DNA of 64,000 nucleotides from Ahaetulla prasina (lineage: Eukaryota; Chordata; Lepidosauria; Squamata; Colubridae). Positions 1-11,099 of this stretch are shown in pieces. A program made the position numbers and the translations under genes. The stretch is from contig NC_080540.1 in NCBI RefSeq assembly GCF_028640845.1, forward strand, positions 135,250,420 to 135,314,419, read 5' to 3'. The notes under the pieces were generated by a model, which saw nothing but the letters and a program-made list of their open reading frames with translations, was not told the DNA's origin and searched no databases. Within the stretch, counting starts at the first letter, position 1, and each line of letters begins with the position of its first letter.

Positions 1-100
1 CTATTCTCTTCCTCCTTCAGAAGATAATCCAGGGCTAGAAGGGACCTGGAGGTTATCTAGTCCAACCCTGCTCCAGCAGGACATTGTTAGTGAGTTTCTG
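1..100 (+). repeat. CR1 LINE 3' end fragment
   Basis: The words GAAGGGACCTGGAGG and TAGTCCAACCCTGCTCCAGCAGGA match the conserved 3' region of CR1 LINEs, which appears again on the opposite strand at 15.8 kb. The fragment is cut by the window edge and has no coding content. It lies in what I read as CYTH1 intron 1. Orientation is uncertain at this length. Confidence 0.5.
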
Positions 101-1149
101 TCTTTTGATCCCCTAGTCACATAGCCACGCCTACCCAGTCACATGACACCCCCACCCCCACCAAGCCACACCCAAACATAAAAAGAATCCAACAAATAGA
201 TCTAATGATCTAGGCTCTTGACATAACTCACCTTTTTCCTAGCACCATCCTACATTAAGAAGAACGGGTAGCGCATATTTTCCTGCTGGCTGATGAAATT
301 TTGAGGTGACGGCGGAGACAGGTAACAAAGCCAGCAGAATCTACCATTTCTGGTCTTTAACGGATCTGCACACCCTGCACAACATTAATACCATTTGCCA
401 ATACTGTGCCAGCAGCAGCATAGAGACTGTCAGTAAGGACTGCCAATGTAATGCCAGAATTGGTTTCTGCTGTCTCAAATACAGTTAGAAAGAACATTAA
501 GTCAGCCATGACGAAGAGCCCTGTGTGAGGGAAGCCAAGATAAAGAAACCACATTTGAAATACATGCATGTGTTTTACATGCATCCGATGATTGTGCAGT
601 TCTTTGGATTGGTTCTCTTGAAGAGGCACATTGAAATGCAAGGATGGCCCACACCTGACTGATCTTAAAGAAGCTGAATCTTTCCCAAGGAAGCATAGCA
701 GCATAGCCAGCAGCTTGAGCCCAGGAAAAAACAGAGTTGTTTTAAGGTGCTGCAGATAGGGCCTACATTCACATTCCTCTGTATCCCCAAAATACCTTTT
801 TGGAGACAGAAGCTAAAGTACCATGCAACTCTACATCACAGATCCTTTGACTTTGATTCAATTGTAATGCAGAGGATTCCTGGGTTAAAAACTACTGGCC
901 ACAGGATGGGTTGGAACAGTGGGGAAAAATAAATGGCTTTGGGATGCACTATGAAAGAACCTCCACAAAAACAAACGGTAAAACTTTTTAGTAAAATCCT
1001 GTCAGTTTCTCATATACCAAAGGAAGGTTGGGCTTTTAAAAAACCCGTTTTTTCCAGTATAAAAATAATGCTTCACTAAAATGTATGTTTTAGTCATGTT
1101 CTAGTATGTTTTGGGAAGAGCTAATTACAAGTGTTAATATTCTTGGACA

Positions 1150-1430
1150 TCCATATTCTTTGAAACTATAGGTAGACCTCGAGGTATGACCAGTCATTTA
1201 ATAGCCATTTGAAGTTATGACAATAACTTCACCATAAAACCCAATACATCGCCATAAAACCCAAACAATCCTACCCAAGAACCACCAGTCTCAGATTCCA
1301 TGTAAGTTACATGAAACTTACAAATAAGATGCTTTCAGATACAGAGTACATACAGTATTTGTAATGAAATATGGCCATTGTGAAAAACTTAACATGCATA
1401 TAATCTGTATAAGACGTGAATCGGGGTGAA
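1150..1430. other. Intronic DNA with a decayed transposon remnant
   Basis: The words near 1176-1230 (GACCTCGAGGTATGACC) look like a damaged end of the TA-target transposon family that is intact at 33.4 and 43.0 kb. Nothing coding was seen here, nor in the 100-1150 stretch to its left. Confidence 0.3.
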
Positions 1431-1908
1431 ATGCTCCCAGTTCAGACCGGATTGGCCGATCGGGTAGCGATGGCGGAGGATGGTTTGGAGAACTGGTAGC
1501 AAAAATCCCTGCCCCCTCCCCCTGCCCATGCCCACCCAATGCCCGGTCGCCTGCTTCCCCACTTGCTGCTTCTTTTAAAAAATGCTTTTAAAAGGTAAAA
1601 AAAAGGCTCTGACAATCATAGCTGAGCTGCACGATCGTCAGAGCTTTTTTTTTTCTTTTAAAAGCATTTTTTTACAACCTATTCAGCCGAATAAATTGAA
1701 AAAAAAATGCTTTTAAAAGTAAAAAAAAAAAGGATTGCGCGCCACAGCTGATCACCCTCCCCCGGTGCACTTACCCCATGCCTCCTTTTGGCATGCATTG
1801 CGTGTGCGCACCTTGCATTTGGTGTGTGGTGCACACTGTGAATGCGTGCACTCAGCACGCATGTGCAACCAGCAAACCGGTAGTAAACTGTTTCAGATTT
1901 CACCACTG
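1431..1908. mobile_element. Non-autonomous hAT-like element
   Basis: The left part reads GGGGTGAAATGCTCCCAGTT and the right end reads GATTTCACCACTG, an imperfect inverted pair of the CAGTGGTGAAATC type used by reptile hAT elements. The interior is GC-rich, with CTTTTAAAAG-type foldbacks at 1570-1720 and no transposase. A clear 8-bp target duplication was not found, so the left boundary is approximate. Confidence 0.45.
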
Positions 1909-1919
1909 ACATGGATGTG

Positions 1920-3000
1920 TATATAAGCTCTTTTCTGTCTTGTTTATTTTTCCCCTTTGTTTTGTTTAATTAATGCCCTTCACCATATTAAAAACAAAAT
2001 CAATAGTGCGCTTCCAAATAATTTTTTGCTGTCAAGTAAGGACTAGACAACGAACAATTTTGCTATTAGCAAGATGAAGCTTGTTTATGGCTAGGCAACA
2101 CTTCTCTTAGGTTTACTACCCTATTTACATTTGGGTGTATTTCCCAATACTTTACCAGTGGCTAGTAAGAAGAAACTGAATTTCTTCACCTTCCTCTAAA
2201 ATGAGGCATAAGCAACACTCTACTGGAATTGCAACCATCAACCAAATGTAAATGTAAATGAACTACTTCTAAAACGTTGTTTTTCAATGAAATTGAAGAG
2301 ACATAGTTAATCTCCAACAAATCTGCATTTTTCTAATTAATCTCTGACAAAGCAGAAAACATACAGCACAAAGTCAAATCGGTTGCCCAATTCCTTTTTC
2401 TTACCACTGCAACCAGGAGATTTGGTTGTAGGACCATTCCTACACGTGAAAACAGATCAAAACATATGTACCTCTAGAGCAAGGCTGTCTGGAACAGTGC
2501 TGACTAAACAAACTGTCATGCTTCTGAAATGACTTCTTACCACAAAACCACTACTTCATTGCAAGCTACTGTTTTCCCAGATGCCCAGGATTGCCAAAGA
2601 GTGCAAGATGATTATTCCACTGCAAGTCTTTTTGCAGAAATGCATGAAACCAAGGCCAGGAATACTGCACTATGAACATGAAATAAGAGGCTGGGTTATG
2701 TAAAAAATAAAGATCCACTTCCTAACTCTTAAAACATTTGCGGCCTGTCAATAAAGGATTCAGACCCAGAAATTCTGCAATCTAACACAAAACAATAGTT
2801 CTTTGTTTTTACCTGCACAAGCACGTACCATTAGAATAGTGTTGTATCTTATCTACTGCAGCAGTGACCCATCAATCCCTCTTGGACTATCTCTGTTTTG
2901 ATCAAAGAAAAACCAAAGCCCAACAACCATGGCACCACCAATGTTTCTAATTCCCATCTTTCAAAATGCCAGCTCTCTCCTGGAATAGAAAGATATTTAT
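1920..3000. other. CYTH1 intron 1, no feature seen
   Basis: AT-rich unique-looking sequence. No exon with splice signals, RNA gene or recognisable repeat was found. Confidence 0.4.
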
Positions 3001-3009
3001 GTTCTAAAT

Positions 3010-3399
3010 CTGTGAAAGCAAACTATGGCATGCGAGCCAGACGTGGCACCCAGCACCCTCTCTTTGGGCACGTGAACCATCATCCCAGTTCAGCTCTGTC
3101 GCGCATGCCTGTGCGCCTCCCACCGGCCAGCTGGTCTTCGGGCCTCTGCTACACATGTGGGGGGGGCGGGGGACGCACGCACACGTGCATGGGGGTGTGC
3201 ACGCATGTGTGGGGGCTGGAGATGCACGCACAAGTGCAGGGTCGAGGCGCATGTGAGGCTTCCGTGTGCGAATACGCAGGGAGGTGGAGCACGTGCACAG
3301 GGGCCTCACGCACATTGCATTTGGGGGGTTCAGGCGCATGCATGCACATTCACATGCGTACATGCACGCTTCGTTTCCGGGAAACGTTAGCCATCATTG
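3010..3399. mobile_element. hAT-type MITE (copy 1 of a family also at 20.6 kb)
   Basis: Flanked by a perfect 8-bp duplication, TTCTAAAT, at 3002-3009 and 3400-3407. Eight bases is the target duplication length of hAT transposons. The interior (TATGGCATG, GGTGGCAC-like and CACGCATG-type words) is shared with the element at 20649-20918. It is GC-rich, with alternating CACG/TGCA tracts and no real coding potential; the open frames across it are by-products of low complexity. Confidence 0.7.
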
Positions 3400-3407
3400 T
3401 TCTAAAT

Positions 3408-3672
3408 GATGGGCCGTGGTGTGGCTCAGGCTGTAAGAAGCCTGTTATTAAAACACAGCTGCCTGCAATTACTGCAGGTTCTAATCCCACCAGGTCCAAG
3501 GTTGACTCAGCCTTCCATCCTTTATAAGGTAGGTAAAATGAGGACCCAGATTGTTGGGGGGGCAATAAGTTGACTTTGTAAATATACAAATAGAATGTGA
3601 ATATTGCCTTACACACTGTAAGCCGCCCTAAGTCTTTGGAGAAGGGCGGGATATAAATGTAAAAAAAAAAAT
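3408..3672 (+). repeat. tRNA-derived SINE with LINE-like tail
   Basis: A decayed tRNA-like head (GGTGTGGCTCAGGCTGTAAG and a B-box-like GGTTCTAATCCC) is followed by the body word GACTCAGCCTTCCATCC. The tail, GTAAGCCGCCCTAAG to GGCGGGATATAAATG, resembles the L2-group LINE 3' end at 17.0 kb, and the copy ends in poly(A). It lies directly beside the right target duplication of the previous element. Confidence 0.65.
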
Positions 3673-3689
3673 ATATCATAATATCCTAT

Positions 3690-3997
3690 GGCAGGGTATA
3701 TGGCTCTTTCACCCCTCTGCTGAGGTTCCCTGTCACTCAAAATATGTGTCATAACTGCCAATGTGTGACACCCACCGGCATGCGATTTATTGAGCTTTTC
3801 AACCCCCGGTTGAAAACCCCCGGTAGGCGAACCATGGATAAATCCAAGAAAAGAAAAGTTTCAGAAGAAAATGGGACGTTTTGTGGCCACTCAAGAAATA
3901 GTCAGGCACGGGAAGGGTTTTATGGCTCCCGGTGTTTTCTTTTCTGTGGGAAACAGGTCCAAATGGCTCTTTGAGTGTTTAAGGTTGCAGACCCCTG
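3690..3997 (-). mobile_element. hAT-like remnant with a transposase N-terminal trace
   Basis: The right end, GGTTGCAGACCCCTG, is the inverted terminal word of hAT elements starting CAGGGGTCTGCAACC. On the plus strand, 3832-3890 encodes a short stretch beginning MDKSKKRKVSEENGTF, similar to the start of hAT transposase-like proteins; the frame then decays. The next hAT element (4000-6646) inserted at its terminal bases. Left boundary approximate. Confidence 0.45.
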
Positions 3998-5111
3998 CCC
4001 AGTGGTGGGATTCTGCTGGTTCTAGGCGGTTCGGCCGAACTGTTTGTTAAATTGCTGGCTCACCCTGCCGCTTGGCGCGCCCCTCCCCACCACTACTTAC
4101 TGGTCACCAACCGGTGGACCACTGGTGGTCCGTGGCTGGGTCGGGCTCCTCGAGAGACGAGAGCTTGCAGGGAGGCGATCTGGCTTCCGCCTCCCTGCAA
4201 GCTCTCCTCACGAGGAGCCCGACCCAAGCTTCCCATGCTGCTTCAGGGAGAACTTGAGAGGCAAGAGCTTGCAGGGAGATGGACACCAGATCACCTCCCT
4301 GCAAGCTCTCGTCTCGAGTTCTCCTTCAAGCGGCACGGGATGTCTGCAGGTGATAACTATAATGAATATGTCCACCTGCCCTCCTGAAGCACCACCACAG
4401 CGAACAAATAACCCCATTGCTCTGCGCCTCTTCCTGCAGCCAAACGTGCCCACCCATGCGTGCCCTTTCCTCAAATGGGCTGTGCACGGGGCGCTTGGAG
4501 AGCAAGCAAGAGAGCTCTCCAACCTCTGTTTTTGTGTGTGCGTGTATGAGGGAGGGAGGGAGCGATTTGAAGGCGAGCCACCCAAACTTCTGGCAGAGAT
4601 GGGGACGGCTTCTGAGCAGCCCTGAATCAGCCAGCTCCACCTGACCTATTCCCTGAGTCTCGCAGTTCTCCTCGCCCCCCACCCCACTCAAGCAGCGGGC
4701 ACCATGGATGCATAGCTTGTTGGGGCTGAGCAGGGAAGCTGCTGCTGGGGGGGGGGGCTGAGGAGAACTGCGAGACTCAGAGAGAATAGGTCAGGTGGAG
4801 CTGACTGATTCAGGACTCCTCAGAAGCCGCCCCCATCTCTGCCAGAAGTTTGGGTGGCTCGGCTTCAGATCCCTCCCTCACACACACAAAAAATGATTTT
4901 GTGATTTCACCCCAGGGCTGAACCCACCAGTGGCTGTCCCCGCCCCTCGCCGTCCCTTCCAAGCCACTCCTCGCCTGGCAAGGGAAGCGGGAGAAATAGA
5001 GATTCGCTCCATATTCCAGAGTGGGAGCTGGATCTCGTGGCTGTTTCTTGGTGTCCTGAACCTCGGTCTCCCCGGCTTGAGTTCCTCTCAGCCGCAAGAC
5101 ACTGGCTGGCC

Positions 5112-5584
5112 CATGAGAAAGAAGGAGAGAGGGAGAGAAAGAGAGGGGGGAGAGAAGGGTAGAAAGACAGAGAAAGACAGAGAGAAAGAAAGAGAAAGAG
5201 GGGGGAGAGAGAAAGAGAGATGACAGAATGAGTGTGAGAGAGAAAAAGAGAGAGAGGGGAGAGAGAGAGAAAGAGGTGGGAGAGAGAAAGAGAATGAGAG
5301 AGAAAGAGGGGGGGAAAAGAGATTAAGGAGAGAAAGAGAGAAAGGGGGAGAAAGAGATGGAGAGAAAGAGGGGAAAAAGATGGAAAGAAAGAGAGGGAGG
5401 GAGAAAGAGATTAAGGAGAGAAAGAGAGAAAGGGAGAGAAAGAGATGGAGAGAAAGAGGGGAGAAAGATGGAAAGAAAGAGAGGGAGGGAGAAAGAGATT
5501 AAGGAGAGAAAGGGGGAGAAAGAGATGGAGAGAAAGAGGGGGGAGAAGGATGAAGGAGAGAAAGAGGGAGGGAGAATAGATTTG
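5112..5584 (+). repeat. GA-rich minisatellite with 88-bp higher-order unit
   Basis: Almost pure purine sequence on the plus strand. The marker word GATTAAGGAG recurs at 5321, 5409 and 5497, exactly 88 bases apart, so the 3' half is a tandem array of about three 88-bp units. The first half (5112-5320) is less ordered GAGAAA sequence. Lies inside hAT element A and is absent from element B. Confidence 0.8.
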
Positions 5585-5734
5585 TTCTGGTAATTGGTTT
5601 AACAAGCATGGCACTGAAAAAGTGACTTATGACCGTTTTTCACACTTACGAACATTGCAGCAAACTGTCATTAGGGCAAAGATGCTATGTCACATGACCA
5701 CCTGGCCACGCCCACCCAGTCACATGAAGCACCG

Positions 5735-6440
5735 TAGTTGTGACATGAGTGATATGGTTATTAAAAATGCTGCAACAAGCATAAATGTGAAGATGGTCAT
5801 AAATGCGAGGTCTGATCAAAAGTGCGAGAACCTGTCAGAAACCACTTTTTTCAGTCCTATGGGTAGTCCCTATGTGCATAGGGCTGAAAAAAGTGATTTC
5901 TGACAGGTTCTCGCACTTTTGACCAGACCTCGCATTTATGACCATCTTCACATTTATGCCCGTTGCAGCATTCTTAACCATGTCACTCATTTCACAACTG
6001 CTTCTCTTCACCACGGTTACAAGATAGGGTGCATAACATAAAATGTGAGGACAGTCGTATGTGTGAGGACTGGTCAAAAGTGCGAGGACAGGTCAAAAAT
6101 AACTTTTTCAGCCCTTTGAGTAGTCCCTATGCACATAGGGACTACCCAGAGGGCTGAAAAAAGTGATTTCTGACAGGTTCTCACACTTTTGACCAGTCCT
6201 CACACTTATGACCAGTCATCATTTATGCCTGTTGCAGCATTTTGTGCATAGGGATTACTCAGAGGGCTGAAAAAGTTTTTTGACCTGTCCTCACACTTTT
6301 GACTGTTCATCACACCTACGTCTGTCCTCACATTTTACATTTTGCACCCTATCTTGTAACCGCTGTGAAGAGAAGCAGTTGTGAAATGAGTGACATGGTT
6401 GTTAAAAATGCTGCAATGGGCATAAATGTGAGAATGGTCA
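5735..6440. repeat. Nested imperfect palindromes inside hAT element A
   Basis: The arm at about 5740-5855 is repeated in reverse complement at about 5880-6000 (AGTGCGAGAACCTGTCAGAA against TTCTGACAGGTTCTCGCACT). A second, larger inversion pairs about 5990-6075 with 6310-6400 (ACAAGATAGGGTGCA against TGCACCCTATCTTGT). A short perfect palindrome, AGTCCCTATG and CATAGGGACT, lies near 6120-6142. The same material is present in element B. Confidence 0.75.
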
Positions 6441-6719
6441 TAAGTGCGAGGACTGGTCAGAAATGACTTTTTTTAGCCCTCTGAGTACTTTCTATGCCCA
6501 TAGCCATGGCCACCCAGTCACATGACCAGCTAGGCTCGCCCACCCAGTCACAAGACCAGCTAGCCACGCCCACCCAGTCACATGACCACCAAGTCACGCC
6601 CCAAAATAAGCCACGCCCACAGAACCAGTTGTTAATCCAACCACTGCCCCTGCCCTATGGAATAATGCCTGAAGTTGGTATTCCCCAACATTGGGATTCA
6701 GTGAGGCATAAATGTTAAC

Positions 6720-7708
6720 TTAATAGTATGAGAGTTCTTGAAAATGGCCCCACCTTCTGGCAATAATGATTAATTTCATAATTGTTTGGACATTCATTAT
6801 AACAAGCTAGCCTTTTTTTTTTAAGGAGTGGAGGATCAATTATGTAACTAAATCTTCTCCAACTTGATGCCATCCAAATGGACTATACCTTTTATTCCAT
6901 AATCCTCACTTAATTATACCAAAGCAAGTCAGTAAACTAGAGAACAGTCCCTGATGCAACCTAAACGCACTCAGCAAATAAAACCTACTAAATTTCCATA
7001 GTACCCATGGAACTATTTTAAATACCATCCCATTTAAAAGAGACATTTCAAGAACAGAAGCAGCCATGTCTCTAGTTACAGGCAGCTGACAGTTGTTCCC
7101 TGACCCAGAGCAGCTGCCAGTGAATATATGCACATTTCTATAGCAATTTCATGTAACCTGAGACCAATATCTTATTCTGTTTGTATCCAGAGTCTACAGC
7201 TTTTATTAGCTAGCCATTAGAACAGACATGGAAAATACTATTAAATATAATCTGCAAAATGTTATGACTATATTCTAACAAAGCAGACAGCCAAGGACAC
7301 GACTGCATTGTTACAGCAGATAACCAAATTCAGGAAACTACTATAAAAATGAAAGAAGATGTAAAGAGATACAGTGAATAAAACCTGCAGTTGCCTAGTC
7401 CTATCCAACCACAAACACCAAGAATAGGACACACAATGAGACACACAAAGGGCCCTCTGAATCGATGACAAGTCACATTCAGGAGAGAACAGAATCGGAA
7501 AGAGAGAAGGATCACATCTGCATGATAACTCAAGAAGCGGAACTGAGATGTGGGGCAAGCACCCAGTTAGGAGAAACAATGTGCTACAGAGGATGTGGCA
7601 TTCATTTCATGATTGCACACAAAGCATTTTTTCTCCCTATTATCACACTTGAATAAGATAAGACAAAAACCTTACTAAGACTAAGGTCCCCTTGCACCAG
7701 GACATCAG
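6720..7708. other. CYTH1 intron 1, no feature seen
   Basis: AT-rich sequence with no recognisable exon, RNA gene or repeat. Confidence 0.4.
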
Positions 7709-7716
7709 ACGAAGAG

Positions 7717-7920
7717 CAGAGGTGGGCGTCACATATGGTAAAACCGGTTCGCCCAGAACCAAAAATGTGAGCGCGTTTGCCTTCCACGCATGCGCATGGC
7801 ATCAAAAAAACTGGTGATTATATAGGACATGATAGCATCAGGGCAGGAGGGTGGGCCCAGCCGCTGGTTAGAATTGCTGGTTCACCCGAACCGGTCCGAA
7901 CCAGCAGCAGCCCACCACTG
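7717..7920. mobile_element. Short hAT MITE, 204 bp
   Basis: Ends CAGAGGTGGG and CCCACCACTG form inverted termini. They are flanked by ACGAAGAG (7709-7716) and ACTAAGAG (7921-7928), an 8-bp target duplication with one mismatch. The interior carries AACCGGTTC words typical of the larger hAT elements here. No coding content. Confidence 0.7.
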
Positions 7921-8019
7921 ACTAAGAGTACGGGTACCAATTCCCTGAGTAGCCAAATTCCTTTTTTCCTAGAATTAATTTAGTGCAATGAGTGAGATTG
8001 TTTACTGACAATCCCATAA

Positions 8020-8340
8020 TCACCAATTATTCATTTAGTGACGTTCAAAGTTACATTGGACACTGAAAAAAAGTGTCTTCCATCTGGTCCTTGGACTTAC
8101 AACCACTGCAACATCCCATGGTCATGTGATCAAAATTCAGGCACTTGGCAAAGGGGTCATGTGATCGACATTTGGGATCTTCCCAACCAGCTTCCGACAA
8201 GCAAAGTCAATGGGGGAAACTGGATTCGCTTAACAATGTCTGAGTCACTTAATTGCAGTGATTTGCTTAGCAATTGTGGTAATAAAAAAAAAGTTGTAAA
8301 ATTGGACATGATTCACTTAATAAATCATCTTGCTTAGAAA
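8020..8340 (+). mobile_element. TA-target MITE, truncated copy
   Basis: It shares the words CATGGTCATGTGATC, AAAGTCAATGGGG and CAGTGATTTGCTTA with the copies at 33357-33731 and 42968-43342. The terminal inverted repeats are missing or decayed, so ends are approximate. Confidence 0.6.
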
Positions 8341-8794
8341 TGGAAATTCTGGTCCCAATTGTGGTTCTAAATAACAAATAGGTTGTAAATCTATTTTTCT
8401 GGAGATTCTTACTATCATAATTGCAAGAGAATTGCATTCATTTGATGAGTGCCCCCACTTCCTCTGTGGTTGAAATAAGAACCTGACAACACCCATGCAA
8501 ATCTGGTTAAATTTAGCTTCCCCATAAACAAAATAGGCCAGTAGAGCTGAACCAATGATAGATTTCAGAATGTACTGTAACTGGTCAGAGGCATAGTCAA
8601 TCAAGTCTATTCTGAATTCCTCCTCCAAAATAATATTCACAGTATTCCCTGGAAACACACACTAATCCATGTGCTCAGATTAAAAGTGATGCCCAGATGG
8701 CAAGCAGGGAAAGAAACTCATTTTCCCCCCTGTGCAATTTAATCCTAGACAAGCAACAACAAGACTCCTTTCCTCATCTCACTTAATCTCTCTA

Positions 8795-8880
8795 GGTCAA
8801 TGTTTCTCAACCTCAGCAACTTTAAGATATGTGGACTTCAATTCTCACAATCCCCTAAGAAACACAGCTCTAGGTGAACA
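8795..8880 (+). repeat. Short dispersed repeat fragment
   Basis: GTTTCTCAACCTCAGCAACTTTAAGATATGTGGACTTCAA is a word run that I recognise as widespread in squamate genomes. Family unknown to me. Confidence 0.35.
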
Positions 8881-8889
8881 ATGCAAATT

Positions 8890-11000
8890 GTAAACCTTGT
8901 TCAGTCCATTAAGCAAGAAATTTCGGAGGTGCATCATTTCAACATCTCCCTTCTTTGCAGATCTATTTGCTGCACTATTTTCCATTTAAAGGGAAAATAA
9001 GTTAAATAAAATCATACTCAAGCTGGGAAACCCCTACTCTCTGATGTAACTGAAATAGTTTAAAAACAATACTGGCATTCTAGAGTGGAATATTGCTGTT
9101 CTTATCTGTTTGATTTTCAGAAGTAATTTCACAAAACTTAGAAAATAATCTAAATATGACCAACTGCACTAACAATGAAACCTCAGCTCAAATTGAGCCC
9201 CACTTGGCAGCGTCTTGTTAGTCTGTGAGCCAAAAGGCTATTGATCATCTACCCCTGGATCATCTACCCCACTGCCTCTCAGTTATCTCCGTTGACAAAC
9301 GTACAGGATCCCTCCATGTGACTGGGCAGCACATCCAGGTTGAAAATATAGCAGATTGAGTGATAGGTGAGCAGAACTGGGCAGCCTGCCATTTGCCCAA
9401 ATGGGAGATTATCTATTGCTGAACATCTAATCCAGCACTTGCAATGCACACTAGATGAGAAAACAGTTGCATAGGTTGTTTCACCATTACAGTACTTCTC
9501 TCTTACCAGACAAGTTCCCTAGAATAACAGCATGATGCCTGCAACACAGCTGGAATGTTCATGTACAGATCAATCAAGAACAAGTGTGCGGATGGCAGGG
9601 GCATATGTGCACACAGCTTGCCTCTCTAGTACCAGCTGCAGCTCCCATGTCTTTCATCTCCAGTCCAGATCTCTGGAATAAAACAATGTGTCCAAGCTGC
9701 TCTAAATCAAAGCCATTCAAAATTCAAAGCTGATTTCCAATGAAACCACAAATTCAACCCACCTGCATTAAAAGGAATACCGGTGTGAGCACCCACAATA
9801 TTAACTGAAAGGTTAAAGAAATTCCAGGTTTTGTTTCTGTGACAGAATATGCCAAATAAACGGAGCAGGCCTCTTATCACTTCAGCAATGCAGAAATCTG
9901 ATGCCCAACTCCACTGGGGAAATCTGTAAGTCAGCTACTCACCCATAACTGGGTCATACACACTGATTGGTGCAACAACACTGCAGAGATGCTCTCAACA
10001 TTCAGAATGTCAGTGGATTTAGAGCCAACATGAATGAAATTAATTATGAAGACAGTGCTGAGGCAGTCCCTCCATTGTACTGTCACACACACCAGGTTGA
10101 GTAAGCAAAGGATCACAGTCTCTTTGAAGCAGACTCTACAACTGAGTTCATGCTTCATTTATAAGCCCAAAAGAAACACATGTATTTTTACTGCAAGATC
10201 TAAATCTTTTTTTCTCTTAGGCAGTCTGCCTATTCCAGTCTGAAGCTCTCTGGATGAACTGGATCAGAGCTTCTATCTTCCTAGCCTACATACGATGCTG
10301 GAAATTTCAGAACAATACATCTGGACACCACCAAAACCAGAAAGCAAATAAAGCAGGTAAATTACAGTTATTCCCACTATCTTTTCTATATATATATTCT
10401 GGATCACTATGTGAACTGCACCTCTCTTTCCTAGAGCTATGCACACTTGTTATGAATGAGAAAGACTAACATGCTAACTTGGATGCCCGTTGTTGGACAG
10501 TGACAAGAGTTAAGCTATAAATACAGAAGACTGAAGGCTTGTTTCTCAACGTAAGACAGCTTTGCAGGAAACACATCTATTGGAGTTTTAGCAACATTTA
10601 TAAATTTATCACTGCATTTCTGAATTGATTCCAGTTCCTTATTTATTATGACAGCAGAGTTAGGAAATGAGCCTATCCATTTCTCTTTTTTTTTTAATGC
10701 AAAACATGACAGAGTTTTGCCTTGACAAAAGCTTCAGAATCCTTCAGGCCTGGATGCGTTGCTCCTTTGCCAGGACGAAGCCAGAGGAGCCGATTAGGGA
10801 GAAAAGGCACAGTTTCGGAGCACTGCCAAGCTGTGAGCTGCACACTCTTCTTACTGCTTCAGAGAACCTATACCTACTTAAAGCTTTACTTTGAGTTTGG
10901 TAAGAAAAGGGCTTGGCTAAAGTCCAGGGCCTCCCAGACATCACACAATAGGCTGAACAAACAGAACTTAGACATGGAGCTCACACCACTTCCGTTCAGG
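8890..11000. other. CYTH1 intron 1, no feature seen
   Basis: No splice-bounded exon, RNA gene or clear repeat was found in this stretch. Confidence 0.4.
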
Positions 11001-11099
11001 ACCCAAGTCCACTGAGAGCTCACAAGAGTGGCATGGCAGCAAAGGCTGGCAGCCGTACACCAGTCAAGCGGCACTACCAAGGCCCAAAGACGACGGCAT

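Larger units (their letters stand above)
4000..6646 (+). mobile_element. hAT element A, 2.65 kb, non-autonomous, foldback-rich
   Basis: The left end CAGTGGTGGGATT and right end AATCCAACCACTG are near-perfect 13-bp inverted repeats. They are flanked by a perfect 8-bp duplication, CCCCTGCC (3992-3999 and 6647-6654), diagnostic of hAT insertion. From left to right the interior holds a hairpin module (4143-4220), an inverted pair (about 4600-4680 against 4756-4850), a GA-rich minisatellite (5112-5584), stacked palindromes (5735-6440) and a short-repeat tail of CACGCCCACCCAGTCACATG units. No transposase frame was found, so it must have been mobilised in trans. An inverted relative lies at 13179-15015. 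Confidence 0.85.

Noticed and set aside
2898..3527. 209-codon open frame on the plus strand
   Set aside because: It runs through a hAT MITE and a SINE; the protein is low-complexity Cys/His/Thr from CACG repeats.
5357..5614. Glu/Arg/Lys-rich frames in the GA tract and their reverse (Leu/Ser/Phe) frames
   Set aside because: Translation of a purine simple repeat, not a gene.
6494..6718. Repetitive peptide frame (QSHDQL units)
   Set aside because: It is a translation of the short repeats in the tail of hAT element A; the mirror frame occurs in element B.
5600..6720. Possible CRISPR-like array of short direct and inverted repeats
   Set aside because: Repeats are irregular, inverted and inside a vertebrate hAT element; no spacers of constant length.
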